From NCBI RefSeq assembly GCF_000832305.1, contig NZ_CP010537.1, positions 1,364,001-1,428,000 on the forward strand: 64,000 nt of DNA, read 5' to 3'. This document shows, in pieces, positions 1-9,050 of the stretch. The DNA is from Cupriavidus basilensis (GTDB lineage: Bacteria; Pseudomonadota; Gammaproteobacteria; Burkholderiales; Burkholderiaceae). The notes beneath the pieces are model-generated. The model was not told the DNA's origin and did not search any database. It saw nothing but the letters and a program-made list of their open reading frames with translations. A program made the translations under genes and the position numbers. Within the stretch, counting starts at the first letter, position 1; each line of letters starts with the position of its first letter.

Positions 1-51
1 GTAGCCGCGCAGTACTTGCCAGGTGAAGTCGAGAACGTCAGTGAGCCGCAT
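1..51 (-). CDS. ABC transporter permease, MacB/FtsX-like (5' end only)
   Basis: Only the first 17 codons lie in the window; they read MRLTDVLDFTWQVLRGY. The start codon lies inside the end of the ATPase gene (14-bp overlap), the usual arrangement for translationally coupled MacB-type ATPase and permease genes. The rest of the gene lies beyond the left edge. Identification as the permease of this transporter rests on position and on the short N-terminus before a first membrane helix, not on any domain seen here. Confidence 0.6.
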   Translation of the reverse strand, partial: MRLTDVLDFTWQVLRGY

Positions 52-733
52 GGCTATCCTGCCGCGCCTCGTCACCGGCAATGCCGCCGTCCACCATGCG
101 CAGCCTGCGCCGGGAGCGGGCGCCGATTTCCGGGTCGTGCGTGACCACGATCAGCGTTGCCCCCTGTGCATGCAGGCCTTCCAGCACCGCCATGACTTCC
201 TGGCCGGTATGCCGGTCCAGGTTGCCGGTGGGCTCATCGGCGAGAATGATCGCCGGGTGCATGGCCATGGCACGCGCGATGGCAACTCGCTGGCACTGCC
301 CGCCCGAGAGCTCGTCGGGCCGGTGCCTGGCACGGTCTTGCAGGCCGTACTCGCCGAGCAGCGCGTCCACGCGGCGCCGCCGTTCGGCCGGGTCCATCCC
401 GGCGAGCACCATCGGCAGCTCGATGTTCGCGGCGGCGGTGAGGCGCGGCACCAGGTGAAAGAACTGGAATACAAAGCCGATCTTCTCACGCCGCAGGCGC
501 GCCAGTTCGTCGTCCGGGAGAGCGGTTACGTCGTGGCCGCCCAACCGGTAAGTCCCGGTATCGGCGCGGTCCAGCAGGCCCAGGATATTGAGCAAGGTGG
601 ACTTGCCGGAACCCGATGGGCCCATGATGGAAAGGTACTCTCCCTGAGCAACCGCCAGGTCGATGTCATGAAGCGCGTGCACAGCCTCGCCGCCCAGCGC
701 GAATGTCCGCCCGATGCCGTCGAGCCGGATCAT
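38..733 (-). CDS. ABC transporter ATP-binding protein, MacB/LolD type
   Basis: A 231-residue ATPase that would energise a MacAB-like export or lipoprotein-handling complex at the inner membrane. Walker A GPSGSGKST is at residues 38-46, the signature LSGGQ at 142-146 and Walker B IILADEP at 162-168, with an H-loop in VVTHD near 198. Length fits the MacB/LolD ATPase family, where ATPase and permease may be separate. Its start overlaps the stop of the adaptor gene by ATGA, and its end overlaps the permease start, so adaptor, ATPase and permease form one operon. The substrate cannot be told from sequence. Confidence 0.9.
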   Translation of the reverse strand: MIRLDGIGRTFALGGEAVHALHDIDLAVAQGEYLSIMGPSGSGKSTLLNILGLLDRADTGTYRLGGHDVTALPDDELARLRREKIGFVFQFFHLVPRLTAAANIELPMVLAGMDPAERRRRVDALLGEYGLQDRARHRPDELSGGQCQRVAIARAMAMHPAIILADEPTGNLDRHTGQEVMAVLEGLHAQGATLIVVTHDPEIGARSRRRLRMVDGGIAGDEARQDSHAAH

Positions 734-1938
734 TTTGCTTGTGTCTCCGCGGTAGCCGGTTCTGCCTCGACGGCGGCGATGCCCGCCTGGAGACCAATCC
801 GTTCCGGCGAGGTGACGACGCGCTCGCCGCGCCTGAGCCCCGCGGTCACCTCGGTGAACTCCGCGTTGGCAATCCCGGTGCCGATGGTGCGCGCTTCCAG
901 CCTGCCGGCGGGGTTCAGCACCAGCACGCGGTTGCCGGATGCCAGCGCCGTGGTAGGGATGCGCAGCGTCTGGTCGCGGGCATCGGTCACGATTTCCACG
1001 TCGGCGCTATAGCCCACCAGGAGATGGCGGACAAGGTCGGGACTGTCGAACTGGACCTCGACCTCGACGGTGCGGGCCTGCTTCTCCAGCGCCAGGACGT
1101 AGGGTGCGACACGCCGCAACCTGCCCTCGAAATGCCTGCCGCGATAGGCATCCAGGGTGACCCGTGCCGGCATGCCTACCTGCAAGCGTGCCGCGTCGAT
1201 CTCGTCGATCGGTGCGGATACATAGAGGCACGAGTCGTCGATCAGGTCCACGGCAGGCAGCGTCGGGATGCCGGGCGGCGAGGGCGTCAGGTACTCGCCA
1301 ATCTCGCCGTTGACTTCGGCCACCACGCCGTCGAAAGGCGCTTTCAGCACCGTGCGCGCAGTATCCGCGCGCGAGGCGGCGATACGCGCCCCGGCCTCCT
1401 TCACCTGCGCCCTCGCGGATTCGCACGCGGCACGCCTGGAGTCGGCGTCGGCATCGGTCCGCTCCACCGCCTGCGGCGAGACGAAGCCTTTTGCCACCAG
1501 TTCCCGCGAGCGTCTCGCGTCGCTTGCCGCCACCTTGGCCAGTTCGCACACTTCGCGCGCGTGCGCGGTGGCTGTCAGCAACTGGTGTTGCGAGAGTTGT
1601 TCGCGCGCGACCAGGTCTTCGTTCCAGAGGACGAGGAGTACCTGGCCAGCCTTCACGCGATCGCCCTTGTGGATATTCAGCACCTCGATGCGTCCGGCCG
1701 CCGGCGGCGCCAGTTTCGCCCGCCGGCAGGCTGAGACCGCGCCCGCCCGGGTGTTGGCGACAGTGGCCTCGACGCGCCCCTGCTCGACCCTGGCCGTCAA
1801 TACCGCTACCGGCTTGGCCCGGGTTGCGTACCAGCCTGCGACAACGAGGCCAACGAGTATCGCCACGACAATCGCGATGCGCCTGACGAGGCGGTTGCGC
1901 GTCAGCGTTCCTGGCGGAGACAGGGGCTTGTCTGGCAT
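730..1938 (-). CDS. Periplasmic adaptor (membrane fusion protein), MacA/HlyD-like
   Basis: A 402-residue adaptor linking the inner-membrane transporter to an outer-membrane channel. An N-terminal membrane anchor is at about residues 20-36, followed by a lipoyl-type half (KGDRVKAGQV near 91-100), a helical hairpin rich in Ala/Arg, the second lipoyl half and beta-barrel domains ending near TVEVEVQFDSPD. The start at 1938 (MPDKPLSP) is chosen because it leaves a short cytoplasmic tail before the anchor; in-frame GTG 1992 and ATG 1983 upstream are possible, and no start has a strong ribosome site. It is the first gene of the MacAB-like operon. Confidence 0.85.
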   Translation of the reverse strand: MPDKPLSPPGTLTRNRLVRRIAIVVAILVGLVVAGWYATRAKPVAVLTARVEQGRVEATVANTRAGAVSACRRAKLAPPAAGRIEVLNIHKGDRVKAGQVLLVLWNEDLVAREQLSQHQLLTATAHAREVCELAKVAASDARRSRELVAKGFVSPQAVERTDADADSRRAACESARAQVKEAGARIAASRADTARTVLKAPFDGVVAEVNGEIGEYLTPSPPGIPTLPAVDLIDDSCLYVSAPIDEIDAARLQVGMPARVTLDAYRGRHFEGRLRRVAPYVLALEKQARTVEVEVQFDSPDLVRHLLVGYSADVEIVTDARDQTLRIPTTALASGNRVLVLNPAGRLEARTIGTGIANAEFTEVTAGLRRGERVVTSPERIGLQAGIAAVEAEPATAETQAK

Positions 1939-2162
1939 AGGGCAAGAGATGCGAAGACGTCGGGTGCGAATGCTGCGATGCATCAGCCTCACCGTCCACC
2001 GTCCTGCAGTCTCTGTATCCTAGCCCGTCGCGCCACCAAGCGCCACATTAGGCATCTGCCCCGCCGCCTCCCAGGGGCATTGGACGTTCGCCTGAATTGG
2101 CTAGCATGACTGGCCTCGATGCCGCACGATGCGCAGCACGATGAAAGGCCCGGTCCGGCGCC

Positions 2163-3371
2163 CTAGCGTGCCAGCGCCCGCAAGCCCTCCAGCAACCTCC
2201 CGATCTCCGCCTCGGTGGTCAGGTAGCTGACCGAGGCGCGGGCGATCTGGCTGAGTCCGCCGGCGCGCATATCCAGGGGGGTATAGGCGGCGCCGTTGCT
2301 GCCGATCACCACGCCCTGCGCCGCCAGGCTACGCTGCACCGACACCGGGTCCTGGCCGGCCAGGTTGAACGCCACCAGTCCGGAGCGCTCGTGGCCCTGG
2401 TCCAGCACCGTCACGCCGGGTATGGCGGCCAGTTGCGCACGCAGCGCCTGCGCGGTGGCATCGATCCGCGCACGGATGTTCTCAAGGCCGATCTCCAGCG
2501 CTTCCTGCAAGGCGTTGGCCAGGCCGCAGCGCAGCGCCATCGATGCTTCCGCCGATTCGAAGCGGGCCGCGCCGGCCCGCAGCACCGGCTCGCCGTGCGC
2601 GTCCAGCGGCGCGGAGTACGTGTCGACGAATGCCGGCGTGAGCCGGGGCAGGAAGTCCTGGCGCACATACAGCAGGCCTGTTCCCCTTGGGCCACGCAGC
2701 GCCTTGCGCCCGGCGCCGCTGAGCACGTCGCAGCCCAACTGGGCTACGTCGATCGGCAATTGCCCCACCGCCTGCGCGGCGTCGATGAAGTAGGGGATGC
2801 CGTGGCGCCGCGCTACCTTTCCGATGGCCGCTGCCGGGTTGATCAGCCCGCCGTTGGCTGGCAGCCAGGTCAGCGCAATCAGGCGCACGCGGTCGTCCAG
2901 CATGGCCTCCAGCGCCTCGGGATCCACCGCGCCGCTGCTATCGGACGCAATGGCTTCGATCGACGCGCCCGCGCGCTGCGCCGTCAGGCGCATGGTGGCG
3001 AGGTTGCCGCCCCATTCGTGGCGCCCGACCAGGATCCGGTCGCCGGGTTGCCAGGCTCCCAGGGCGGCGAACGCGGCGCCCCAGCCCGGCGAATTGCCCG
3101 TGGTCAGCGCGATCTCCGCCGGCTGGGCGTTGAGCAGTTGCGCGGCGAGGGTACGCGCGCGTTCCGTCTGTTGGCGCGCCGCGACGCCGGCTTCCATGGG
3201 GCCCAGCATAGCCTCGCGCTGCAGATGGCTGTAGATCGCCTCGAGCGTGGCTGCTGACGGCAGGCTGGCGCCGCCGTGGTTGAAATGCGTGGTGCCTTGC
3301 GCACCCGGGGTAAGGGCGCGCAAGGCGTCGATGGCGGCAGCGGTAAGGGGGGCAGCGGTACGGGCTGGCAT
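2163..3371 (-). CDS. Class V aminotransferase (PLP enzyme, cysteine desulfurase/epimerase-like fold)
   Basis: A 402-residue PLP-dependent enzyme. The conserved Asp of the cofactor pocket is D198 in FIDAAQAVGQ, and the Schiff-base Lys is probably K223 in GAGRKALRGPRGTG. The fold is that of class V enzymes such as cysteine desulfurases and isopenicillin-N epimerase-like proteins; the SufS/IscS catalytic-cysteine loop is not evident, so sulfur transfer is doubtful and the substrate is unknown. It follows the RidA-like gene by 26 bp and probably shares its transcript. RidA proteins hydrolyse reactive enamine/imine products of PLP enzymes, which suits this pairing. Confidence 0.8.
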   Translation of the reverse strand: MPARTAAPLTAAAIDALRALTPGAQGTTHFNHGGASLPSAATLEAIYSHLQREAMLGPMEAGVAARQQTERARTLAAQLLNAQPAEIALTTGNSPGWGAAFAALGAWQPGDRILVGRHEWGGNLATMRLTAQRAGASIEAIASDSSGAVDPEALEAMLDDRVRLIALTWLPANGGLINPAAAIGKVARRHGIPYFIDAAQAVGQLPIDVAQLGCDVLSGAGRKALRGPRGTGLLYVRQDFLPRLTPAFVDTYSAPLDAHGEPVLRAGAARFESAEASMALRCGLANALQEALEIGLENIRARIDATAQALRAQLAAIPGVTVLDQGHERSGLVAFNLAGQDPVSVQRSLAAQGVVIGSNGAAYTPLDMRAGGLSQIARASVSYLTTEAEIGRLLEGLRALAR

Positions 3372-3397
3372 GGGGGCTCCTGGGATGCGCGTCCGGC

Positions 3398-3871
3398 TCA
3401 GGCCGGGGTCAGCGAGATGACCGCTTCGACTTCCACGGCGACGCCAGCAGGCAGCGAGGCCACGCCCACAGCGCTGCGCGCATGGCGGCCCGCATCGCCG
3501 AAGACCTGCACCATCAGGTCCGACGCACCGTTGGCGATGGCGCTCTGGCGATTGAAGTCCGGCGTACAGGCCACGAACACGCCCAGCCGCACCACACGGG
3601 CCACCCGGTCGAGCCGGTCACCCGTGGCCGCGGCGATCTGCGAGAGGATGCCGAGCGCCGACAGCCGCGCCGCCCGCACGCCGTCTTCGTCCGAAATATT
3701 GTCGCCCAGGCGGCCCAGGTACGCGGCCTGGCCATGTTCGCGGGAGATCTGGCCGGAGATATAGAGCTGGTTGCCGTCCTGCACGAACGATACGTAGTTG
3801 GCAGCGGGCGCGGCCGCGGCTTCCAGGGTCAGCCCGAGTTCGGCCACGCGGGCGGAGAGGGAGAGGGTCAT
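3398..3871 (-). CDS. RidA-family protein (YjgF/YER057c/UK114-like)
   Basis: A 157-residue protein of the RidA superfamily, in the longer subgroup with an N-terminal extension (SLSARVAELGLTLEAAAAP) and the core YVSFVQDGNQLYISGQ. RidA members deaminate enamine/imine intermediates released by PLP enzymes; this subgroup often lacks the catalytic Arg, and I could not place that residue with certainty. It sits directly upstream of a PLP aminotransferase, so a protective or linked catabolic role is inferred. Confidence 0.85.
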   Translation of the reverse strand: MTLSLSARVAELGLTLEAAAAPAANYVSFVQDGNQLYISGQISREHGQAAYLGRLGDNISDEDGVRAARLSALGILSQIAAATGDRLDRVARVVRLGVFVACTPDFNRQSAIANGASDLMVQVFGDAGRHARSAVGVASLPAGVAVEVEAVISLTPA

Positions 3872-4010
3872 GTGGGTTGCGCGGGAAAGAGATTGGGAAG
3901 GCCCATCCTATCGGCTTGGTGGCCGGGAAACCAATCAATTCTTGCCTCGCCACACATGAGCAAAACTAATCCGTAGGTGACCACATGGCGCCACATGGCG
4001 CCACGCGGCG

Positions 4011-4928
4011 TCAGGTGCCGTCCAGCGCATCCTCGGCGGCCGCCGCCATCAGCCAGCCTCGGAATGCCGATGCGGCCTCGCCCAGCGCCCCGCGCGGCGC
4101 GACCAGCCACCAGCCGATGCCGGGATCCTCCAGCACCGCGTCGGGCAGGGCCTGCACCAGCGCGCCGCTGGCCAGTTGCTGGGCGATCAGGCGGTGGCGG
4201 CCCATGGCGATGCCCTGGCCGGCGAGCGCCGCTTCCACCACGATGTTGTAGTCGTGCAGATGCACGGTCTGCGCCTGGCTCAGGTCCAGGCCAAAGCGGC
4301 GCGACCAGGCATCCCACTCGAACGGCTGCCGGGCATGCGACGATAAAAACGCAAAGCGCAGCAGGTCCTGTGGCTTGGCGGGCCGGTCCGGCCCGGCGAT
4401 CAGGCCGGGCACGCAGACCACCGACAGGCGCTCCGGCATCAGTTGCTGCGCCTGCACGCCCGGCCAGGCGCCGCGCCCGTAGCGGATCGCCACGTCAACC
4501 TCGCCGCCGGCCACATCGGCCAGGCCGATGTCGGGCCGCAACTGCAGGTCGATGCCGGGATGCGCCAGCGAGAACGCCTGCAAGCGCGGCGCCAGCCAGC
4601 GCGTGCCAAATGACGCCAGCAGCCCTACGGTCAGCGTCGTGCGCGTCGTGCCGGGCGCCCGTACCTGCTCCGTGCCATCGCGCAGCAGCGCGAATGCCGC
4701 GTGCACCTTGGCGTAGTACGCCTGCCCCGCGGGCGTCAACGCAACGGCGCGCGCGCGCCGCTCGAACAGCGTCACGCCCAGGTCGCTCTCCAGGCGCTGG
4801 ATATGGTGGCTGATGGCGCTTTGTGACACAAAAAGCTCTTGCCCCGCCAGGCTGAAGCTCAGGCGCCGGGCGGCGGCTTCGAACGCGCGCAGGCTCACGA
4901 GAGGCGGCAGGGATCGCATGGAACGCAT
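4011..4928 (-). CDS. LysR-type transcriptional regulator, GcvA-like
   Basis: A 305-residue regulator. The N-terminal winged helix covers about residues 8-66, with the GcvA-type signature ELFVSQSAISHHIQRLE. The effector-binding domain follows and contains DVAIRYGRGAWPG, characteristic of the GcvA/AmpR group. It reads in the same direction as the RidA and aminotransferase genes 139 bp downstream and is the likely regulator of that pair; it is also divergent from the solute-binding gene at 5187. The gap after the gene holds a short direct repeat, CACATGGCGC twice, near 3981-4006. Confidence 0.88.
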   Translation of the reverse strand: MRSMRSLPPLVSLRAFEAAARRLSFSLAGQELFVSQSAISHHIQRLESDLGVTLFERRARAVALTPAGQAYYAKVHAAFALLRDGTEQVRAPGTTRTTLTVGLLASFGTRWLAPRLQAFSLAHPGIDLQLRPDIGLADVAGGEVDVAIRYGRGAWPGVQAQQLMPERLSVVCVPGLIAGPDRPAKPQDLLRFAFLSSHARQPFEWDAWSRRFGLDLSQAQTVHLHDYNIVVEAALAGQGIAMGRHRLIAQQLASGALVQALPDAVLEDPGIGWWLVAPRGALGEAASAFRGWLMAAAAEDALDGT

Positions 4929-5086
4929 GAGGCTGAGTCGAAAGCTGGAGGCGAGCGCGCCATGCTACGCCTGGTTGCGCAAGCCTGCTGGTTCCGTCTT
5001 GCCTCAAAACGAGGCCGCTCATGCACCATTTGTATCGCCTCATTTGGTGCGCGATGCGTCTGTTACTTCATTTTTCCAGAAAAAAT

Positions 5087-5097
5087 ACATATGTTTC
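5087..5097. promoter_or_regulatory. Candidate operator, GAAACATATGT motif (copy 1)
   Basis: On the minus strand this reads GAAACATATGT, with the palindromic core ACATATGT. The same 11 bases occur at 10076-10086 between the RpiR gene and the deacylase gene. It lies in an AT-rich stretch 90 bp upstream of the solute-binding protein gene. Binding by the RpiR regulator encoded at 9051-9944 is inferred. Confidence 0.45.
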
Positions 5098-5186
5098 ATG
5101 GTTATCCATGATGGAACAGTTGTTGCTCATTGAATACCATTCAAACGCGATGGCCTGTCGCATGTCTGCTAAACAAGGAGCGATAA

Positions 5187-6098
5187 ATGAAAGCTGTGAA
5201 AGCCACCTGCCTCGGATTGGCAATGCTGGGAGCGACGCTTGGCATGGGGGCGGTCCAGGCCTCGGATGTGGCTGCCAGCCCGACACTGGCCCGGATCAAG
5301 GAGTCGGGAACGATCACCATCGGGCATCGCACCACCTCGATCCCGTTTTCCTACTACGACAGCAACCAGAAGGTGATCGGCTACTCGCAGGACATCTGCG
5401 ACAAGGTGGTGGCCGAGGTCAAGAAGCAGGCAGGGTTGTCCAGGCTTGACGTGCGCATGGTGCCGGTCACATCGCAGAACCGCATATCCCTGGTCCAGAA
5501 CGGCACGGTGGACCTGGAGTGCGGGGTCACCACCAACCTGAAAGCGCGCCAGCAGCAGGTGGCGTTCTCCACCACCTTCTTTGTTGCCGGCACGCGCCTG
5601 CTGGTCAAGAGGGGCGGCCCGGTCCACGACTTCCCGGACCTCAGCGGCAAGACCGTGGTCACCAACGCGGGCACCACGTCCGAGCGGATCCTGCGCAAGC
5701 TCAACGACGACAAGAAGGCCAACATCACCATCCAGAGCGCCAAGGACTACGGCGAGTCGTTCCTGATCCTGCAATCGGGCCGCGTCTCTGCCTTCATGAT
5801 GGACGACGTGCTGCTGTCGGGCGCGAAAACGCTGGCGCCGAACCCGGCGCAATGGGAAGTGGTCGGCACGCCCCAATCGTTCGAGGCCTACGGTTTCATG
5901 ATGCGCAAGGACGATCCCGAGTTCAAGAAGCTGGTCGATGGCGTGATCACCGGCCTGATGAAGAGCGGCGAGATCAAGGGCCTGTACGACAAATGGTTCA
6001 GCAAGCCGGTGCCGCCAAAGAACATCAATTTCGAGTTCCCGATGAGTGCCGCGGTCAAGAAGGCTTACGACCAGCCCAGCGACGAAGCGTTTGAGTAA
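5187..6098 (+). CDS. Amino-acid ABC transporter substrate-binding protein, GltI-like
   Basis: A 303-residue periplasmic solute-binding protein of family 3 (glutamate/aspartate GltI group). A Sec signal peptide ends near GAVQA-SD (about residue 26). The mature part opens with LARIKESGTITIGHRTTSIP, the typical first strand, and carries the ligand-pocket segment NRISLVQNGTVDLECG. The ribosome site AAGGAG lies 7 bp before the ATG. No ABC permease or ATPase genes follow; instead an MFS carrier gene starts 23 bp downstream, so the protein must use a transporter encoded elsewhere or has another role. It is the first gene of the catabolic block. Confidence 0.88.
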   Translation: MKAVKATCLGLAMLGATLGMGAVQASDVAASPTLARIKESGTITIGHRTTSIPFSYYDSNQKVIGYSQDICDKVVAEVKKQAGLSRLDVRMVPVTSQNRISLVQNGTVDLECGVTTNLKARQQQVAFSTTFFVAGTRLLVKRGGPVHDFPDLSGKTVVTNAGTTSERILRKLNDDKKANITIQSAKDYGESFLILQSGRVSAFMMDDVLLSGAKTLAPNPAQWEVVGTPQSFEAYGFMMRKDDPEFKKLVDGVITGLMKSGEIKGLYDKWFSKPVPPKNINFEFPMSAAVKKAYDQPSDEAFE

Positions 6099-6121
6099 TC
6101 CCGTACCCGGAGGAGACCAGC

Positions 6122-7456
6122 ATGACCGTTGTCAAGAACGCCGCCACCCTGGGTGATGCGGTAGAAGCGCCCCGCGTCGAGAGCGCGCTGGACGCCGCCG
6201 CCTTCGCCAAGGTGACCAGGCGCATCGTGCCATTCATCGTCCTTTGCTATTTCTTCAGCTACCTGGATCGGGTGAATGTTGGCTTTGCCAAGCTGCAGAT
6301 GCAGCAGGCGCTGGGGCTGAGCGACGTGGTGTACGGCATCGGGGCCGGCATCTTCTTCTGGGGCTACATGCTCTGCCAGGTGCCCAGCAGCCTGCTGATC
6401 TACCGGCTGGGCATGCGCAAGAGCATGGCTGCCATCATGATCATGTGGGGCCTGGTGTCGGCCGCGACCATGCTGGTGAGCACGCCAGCGGAGTTCTACT
6501 TCGCTCGTTTCATGCTGGGCGTGACGGAAGCCGGCTTCTTCCCTGCCGCGGTCATGTACCTGAACAAATGGTATCCGGCAGCCCGGCAGTCGAAGATCAT
6601 GTCGATCCTGTTCCTGGCGATGCCGCTGGGGATGGTGCTGGGCGGGCCGATTTCCGGCGCGTTGATGTCCGGCACGCACGACCTGCATGGCTTGCAGGGC
6701 TGGCAGTGGATGTTCCTGATCGAAGCGTTGCCGGCGATCGTGCTGGGCCTGCTCGTGCTCAGGATGCTGCCGGAGTCGCCTCAGACCGCGCCGTGGCTGA
6801 CCAGGGAGGAAGCGGCGGCGATCACCACCACGCTATCCACCGAAAACGCCCGCAAGAACACGAGCTTCGTGGCCGCGCTCAAGTCCCCGGTGCTGTGGAT
6901 GCTGATGGGCATTTGCCTGCTGTTCAATATCGGCAACTATGGCCTGGTGTTCTGGCTCCCGACCATCATCCAGTCCACGGGCATGCAGTCGCCCCTCGAG
7001 ATTGCCCTGCTGACGGCGATCCCGTACGGCGTTGCCTGCGTGGTGATGAACCGCAACGCGGCGCATGCGCAGCGCGTGGGCGAGCGGCGCCTGCATGCCG
7101 CCGTCCCGCTCTTTGTCGCGGCCGCGGCCATGTGGGCCAGCACGCTGTTTGCGCACAATACCGTCATGGCCATGGTGTTCCTGACCATCGGCATCTCCGG
7201 CCTGATGGCGACGCTGGCGATGTTCTGGGGCCTGCCGGGCCGCGTGCTGGCCGGTACGGCCGCCGCCGGCGGCATCGCCATGATCAACAGCGCCGCCAGC
7301 CTCGCCGGCTTGATCGGCCCCGTGCTCATGGGTGGCATCAAGCAGTCCACCGGCAGCATCTCGCTGGGGGTGCTGGCACTGGCTGCCATGATGCTGATCG
7401 CCGCGGTGCTGATCCTCGCCATTCCGCGCGCGCTCATGTCCGACCGGCAGGTGTGA
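6122..7456 (+). CDS. MFS transporter, anion:cation symporter type
   Basis: A 444-residue carrier with about twelve membrane segments. The N-terminal part has FFSYLDRVNVGFAKLQM, the hallmark of the anion:cation symporter (ACS) branch that moves organic acids such as phthalate, tartrate or glucarate. A good ribosome site (GGAGGAG) precedes the ATG. It lies between the solute-binding gene and the AtzG/AtzE-like pair, and its stop is only 1 bp before the next start, so it is in the same operon. It probably imports the organic-acid substrate or an intermediate of this block. Confidence 0.88.
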   Translation: MTVVKNAATLGDAVEAPRVESALDAAAFAKVTRRIVPFIVLCYFFSYLDRVNVGFAKLQMQQALGLSDVVYGIGAGIFFWGYMLCQVPSSLLIYRLGMRKSMAAIMIMWGLVSAATMLVSTPAEFYFARFMLGVTEAGFFPAAVMYLNKWYPAARQSKIMSILFLAMPLGMVLGGPISGALMSGTHDLHGLQGWQWMFLIEALPAIVLGLLVLRMLPESPQTAPWLTREEAAAITTTLSTENARKNTSFVAALKSPVLWMLMGICLLFNIGNYGLVFWLPTIIQSTGMQSPLEIALLTAIPYGVACVVMNRNAAHAQRVGERRLHAAVPLFVAAAAMWASTLFAHNTVMAMVFLTIGISGLMATLAMFWGLPGRVLAGTAAAGGIAMINSAASLAGLIGPVLMGGIKQSTGSISLGVLALAAMMLIAAVLILAIPRALMSDRQV

Positions 7457-7457
7457 G

Positions 7458-7661
7458 ATGGCGATGCAACGCCTGACGCAGGCGGAACTGCTGGCTGCCG
7501 TCGATACGGCCATTGGCAAAGTCCTGCCCCCGGTCTCGGCGGAGGATATCCAGGCTGTCGTGGCGCTGGTGCAGGGCATGGAGGGCATGGCGCTGGGGCT
7601 TGCCAATGCCTTGGCAGGCGGGCAGGCGCGCAGCAGGGTGGGGGGCGGCAATGGCGGTTGA
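7458..7661 (+). CDS. AtzG-like small amidase subunit (DUF4089)
   Basis: A 67-residue protein matching the small subunit AtzG, which binds the 1-carboxybiuret hydrolase AtzE and stabilises it. The pattern is short helices with VDTAIGKVLPPVSAEDIQAV and VQGMEGMALGLANALAG. It starts 1 bp after the MFS stop and overlaps the amidase start by 11 bp, as atzG does with atzE. The Gly/Arg-rich tail comes from the overlap region. The family is clear, but the true substrate of this pair is not shown by sequence. Confidence 0.78.
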   Translation: MAMQRLTQAELLAAVDTAIGKVLPPVSAEDIQAVVALVQGMEGMALGLANALAGGQARSRVGGGNGG

Positions 7662-9033
7662 TTTGCAGTCCGTGGCCGGCATTGCGGCGCAATTGCGCTC
7701 CGGCAGCCTTAGCGCGCAAGACGTGGTTCGGGCCAGCCTTGCCAGGGCGGCGCAGGTGGCGTCGCTGAACTGTGTCTCCCGGTTGCTGGCGCGGGAGGCC
7801 GTTGTTGGCGCGGGTGCCTGTGATACGGCCCGCCTCGCCGGCAAGGCCCCGCTCCCCCTGGCCGGCGTGCCTTTCGTCGTCAAGAACCTGCTGGACGTGG
7901 AAGGTCACGCGACGCTTGCCGGCGCGCATGCGCGGGCGAACGAGCCGCCCGCCACCCGCAGCGCCGCCGTGGTGCAAGCGTTGATGGCGGCCGGCGCGAT
8001 CCCGGTGGCGCTGACACAGATGGACGAATATGCCTGCGGCGCTACCGGCGAGAACGTGATCGGCGGACCGGTGCGCAATCCGCTGGATCCGGCCAGGATC
8101 GCGGGCGGATCGTCGGCGGGCACCGCCGCGGCGATTGCAGCCGGGATCGCACCGATTGGCATCGGGTCCGATACCAACGGGTCCATTCGCGCGCCTGCAT
8201 CGTTCTGCGGCATCTGGGGCCTGCGGCCGACCACGGGCCGCATGTCGGCGCAAGGCTGCTTTCCGTATGCCGAGAGCCTGGACGCGGTGGGTCCGATGGC
8301 CTCGGATGCGGCCGGGCTGGCATTGGCGTACCGCGCGATGCTAGGGCCCGGATCCGGACCCAGACCCGGCGAGCCGGCGCCGGCTGCCGGCGTGTCGATG
8401 GCTGGCCTGCGCGTGGGGATTCTGCAAGCCGGCTTTGGCGATTTTGCGCAGGACGAGGCCCAGGACGCCGTGCTGCGCGTTGCCTCGGCGTTTGATGCCG
8501 TACGAAAGATCGATCTGCCCGAAGCCGATCTTGCACGCGACGCCGCGTCGATCATTTCCGCGTTTGAAGTCGGGCGCAACCATGTTCAGCGCGGATTCGC
8601 CGAGCGCCATCCTGGCTATAGCGCTTTTGTGCGCCAGCGCATGCTGGCCGGCCTGTCCATCCCCGAGGGCTGGTACCAGTTGGCCAAGGCCTACCAGGCC
8701 GCGTGGCGCCAAAAGCTCGAGGCACTGTTCGACGAGGTCGACCTGCTGCTGGCGTGCACCACACCGTATGCGGCACCCCTGATCGGGGCGGAGCAGATCG
8801 CCGGCGGCAAGCGGGCCTACGTGCCGCGCGCCGATGCCGGCCACCTGACGCGCCCTGTCTCGCTGGCGGGGCTGCCCGTGGTCGCCGCGCCTTGCGCCGT
8901 GGCCGGCCTGCCCCTCGGCGTACAGCTGATCGCGCCGCCGTGGCAGGAAACACGGTGCCTGGAGGCGGCGTTGTTCCTGGAGGCGCAAGGGCTTTGCCGC
9001 AATACGCGGGCCGGCTGCAGCCAGCTCGCCTAG
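7651..9033 (+). CDS. Amidase, AtzE-like (amidase signature family)
   Basis: A 460-residue Ser-cisSer-Lys amidase. The triad is visible as K78 (GVPFVVKNLLDVEG), the GGSSAG loop at residues 152-157 and the nucleophile S178 in SDTNGSIRAPAS. The start at 7651 is chosen because it has a G-rich ribosome site and begins at the conserved N-terminal helix; upstream in-frame codons lie within the AtzG-like gene. With that small subunit it resembles the AtzEG complex that removes the carboxyl/amide groups of 1-carboxybiuret. Neighbouring deacylase and aminotransferase genes suggest an amide- or carbamoyl-bearing amino compound rather than a triazine. Confidence 0.85.
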   Translation: MAVDLQSVAGIAAQLRSGSLSAQDVVRASLARAAQVASLNCVSRLLAREAVVGAGACDTARLAGKAPLPLAGVPFVVKNLLDVEGHATLAGAHARANEPPATRSAAVVQALMAAGAIPVALTQMDEYACGATGENVIGGPVRNPLDPARIAGGSSAGTAAAIAAGIAPIGIGSDTNGSIRAPASFCGIWGLRPTTGRMSAQGCFPYAESLDAVGPMASDAAGLALAYRAMLGPGSGPRPGEPAPAAGVSMAGLRVGILQAGFGDFAQDEAQDAVLRVASAFDAVRKIDLPEADLARDAASIISAFEVGRNHVQRGFAERHPGYSAFVRQRMLAGLSIPEGWYQLAKAYQAAWRQKLEALFDEVDLLLACTTPYAAPLIGAEQIAGGKRAYVPRADAGHLTRPVSLAGLPVVAAPCAVAGLPLGVQLIAPPWQETRCLEAALFLEAQGLCRNTRAGCSQLA

Positions 9034-9050
9034 ACAGAATGTCCGGCCAG

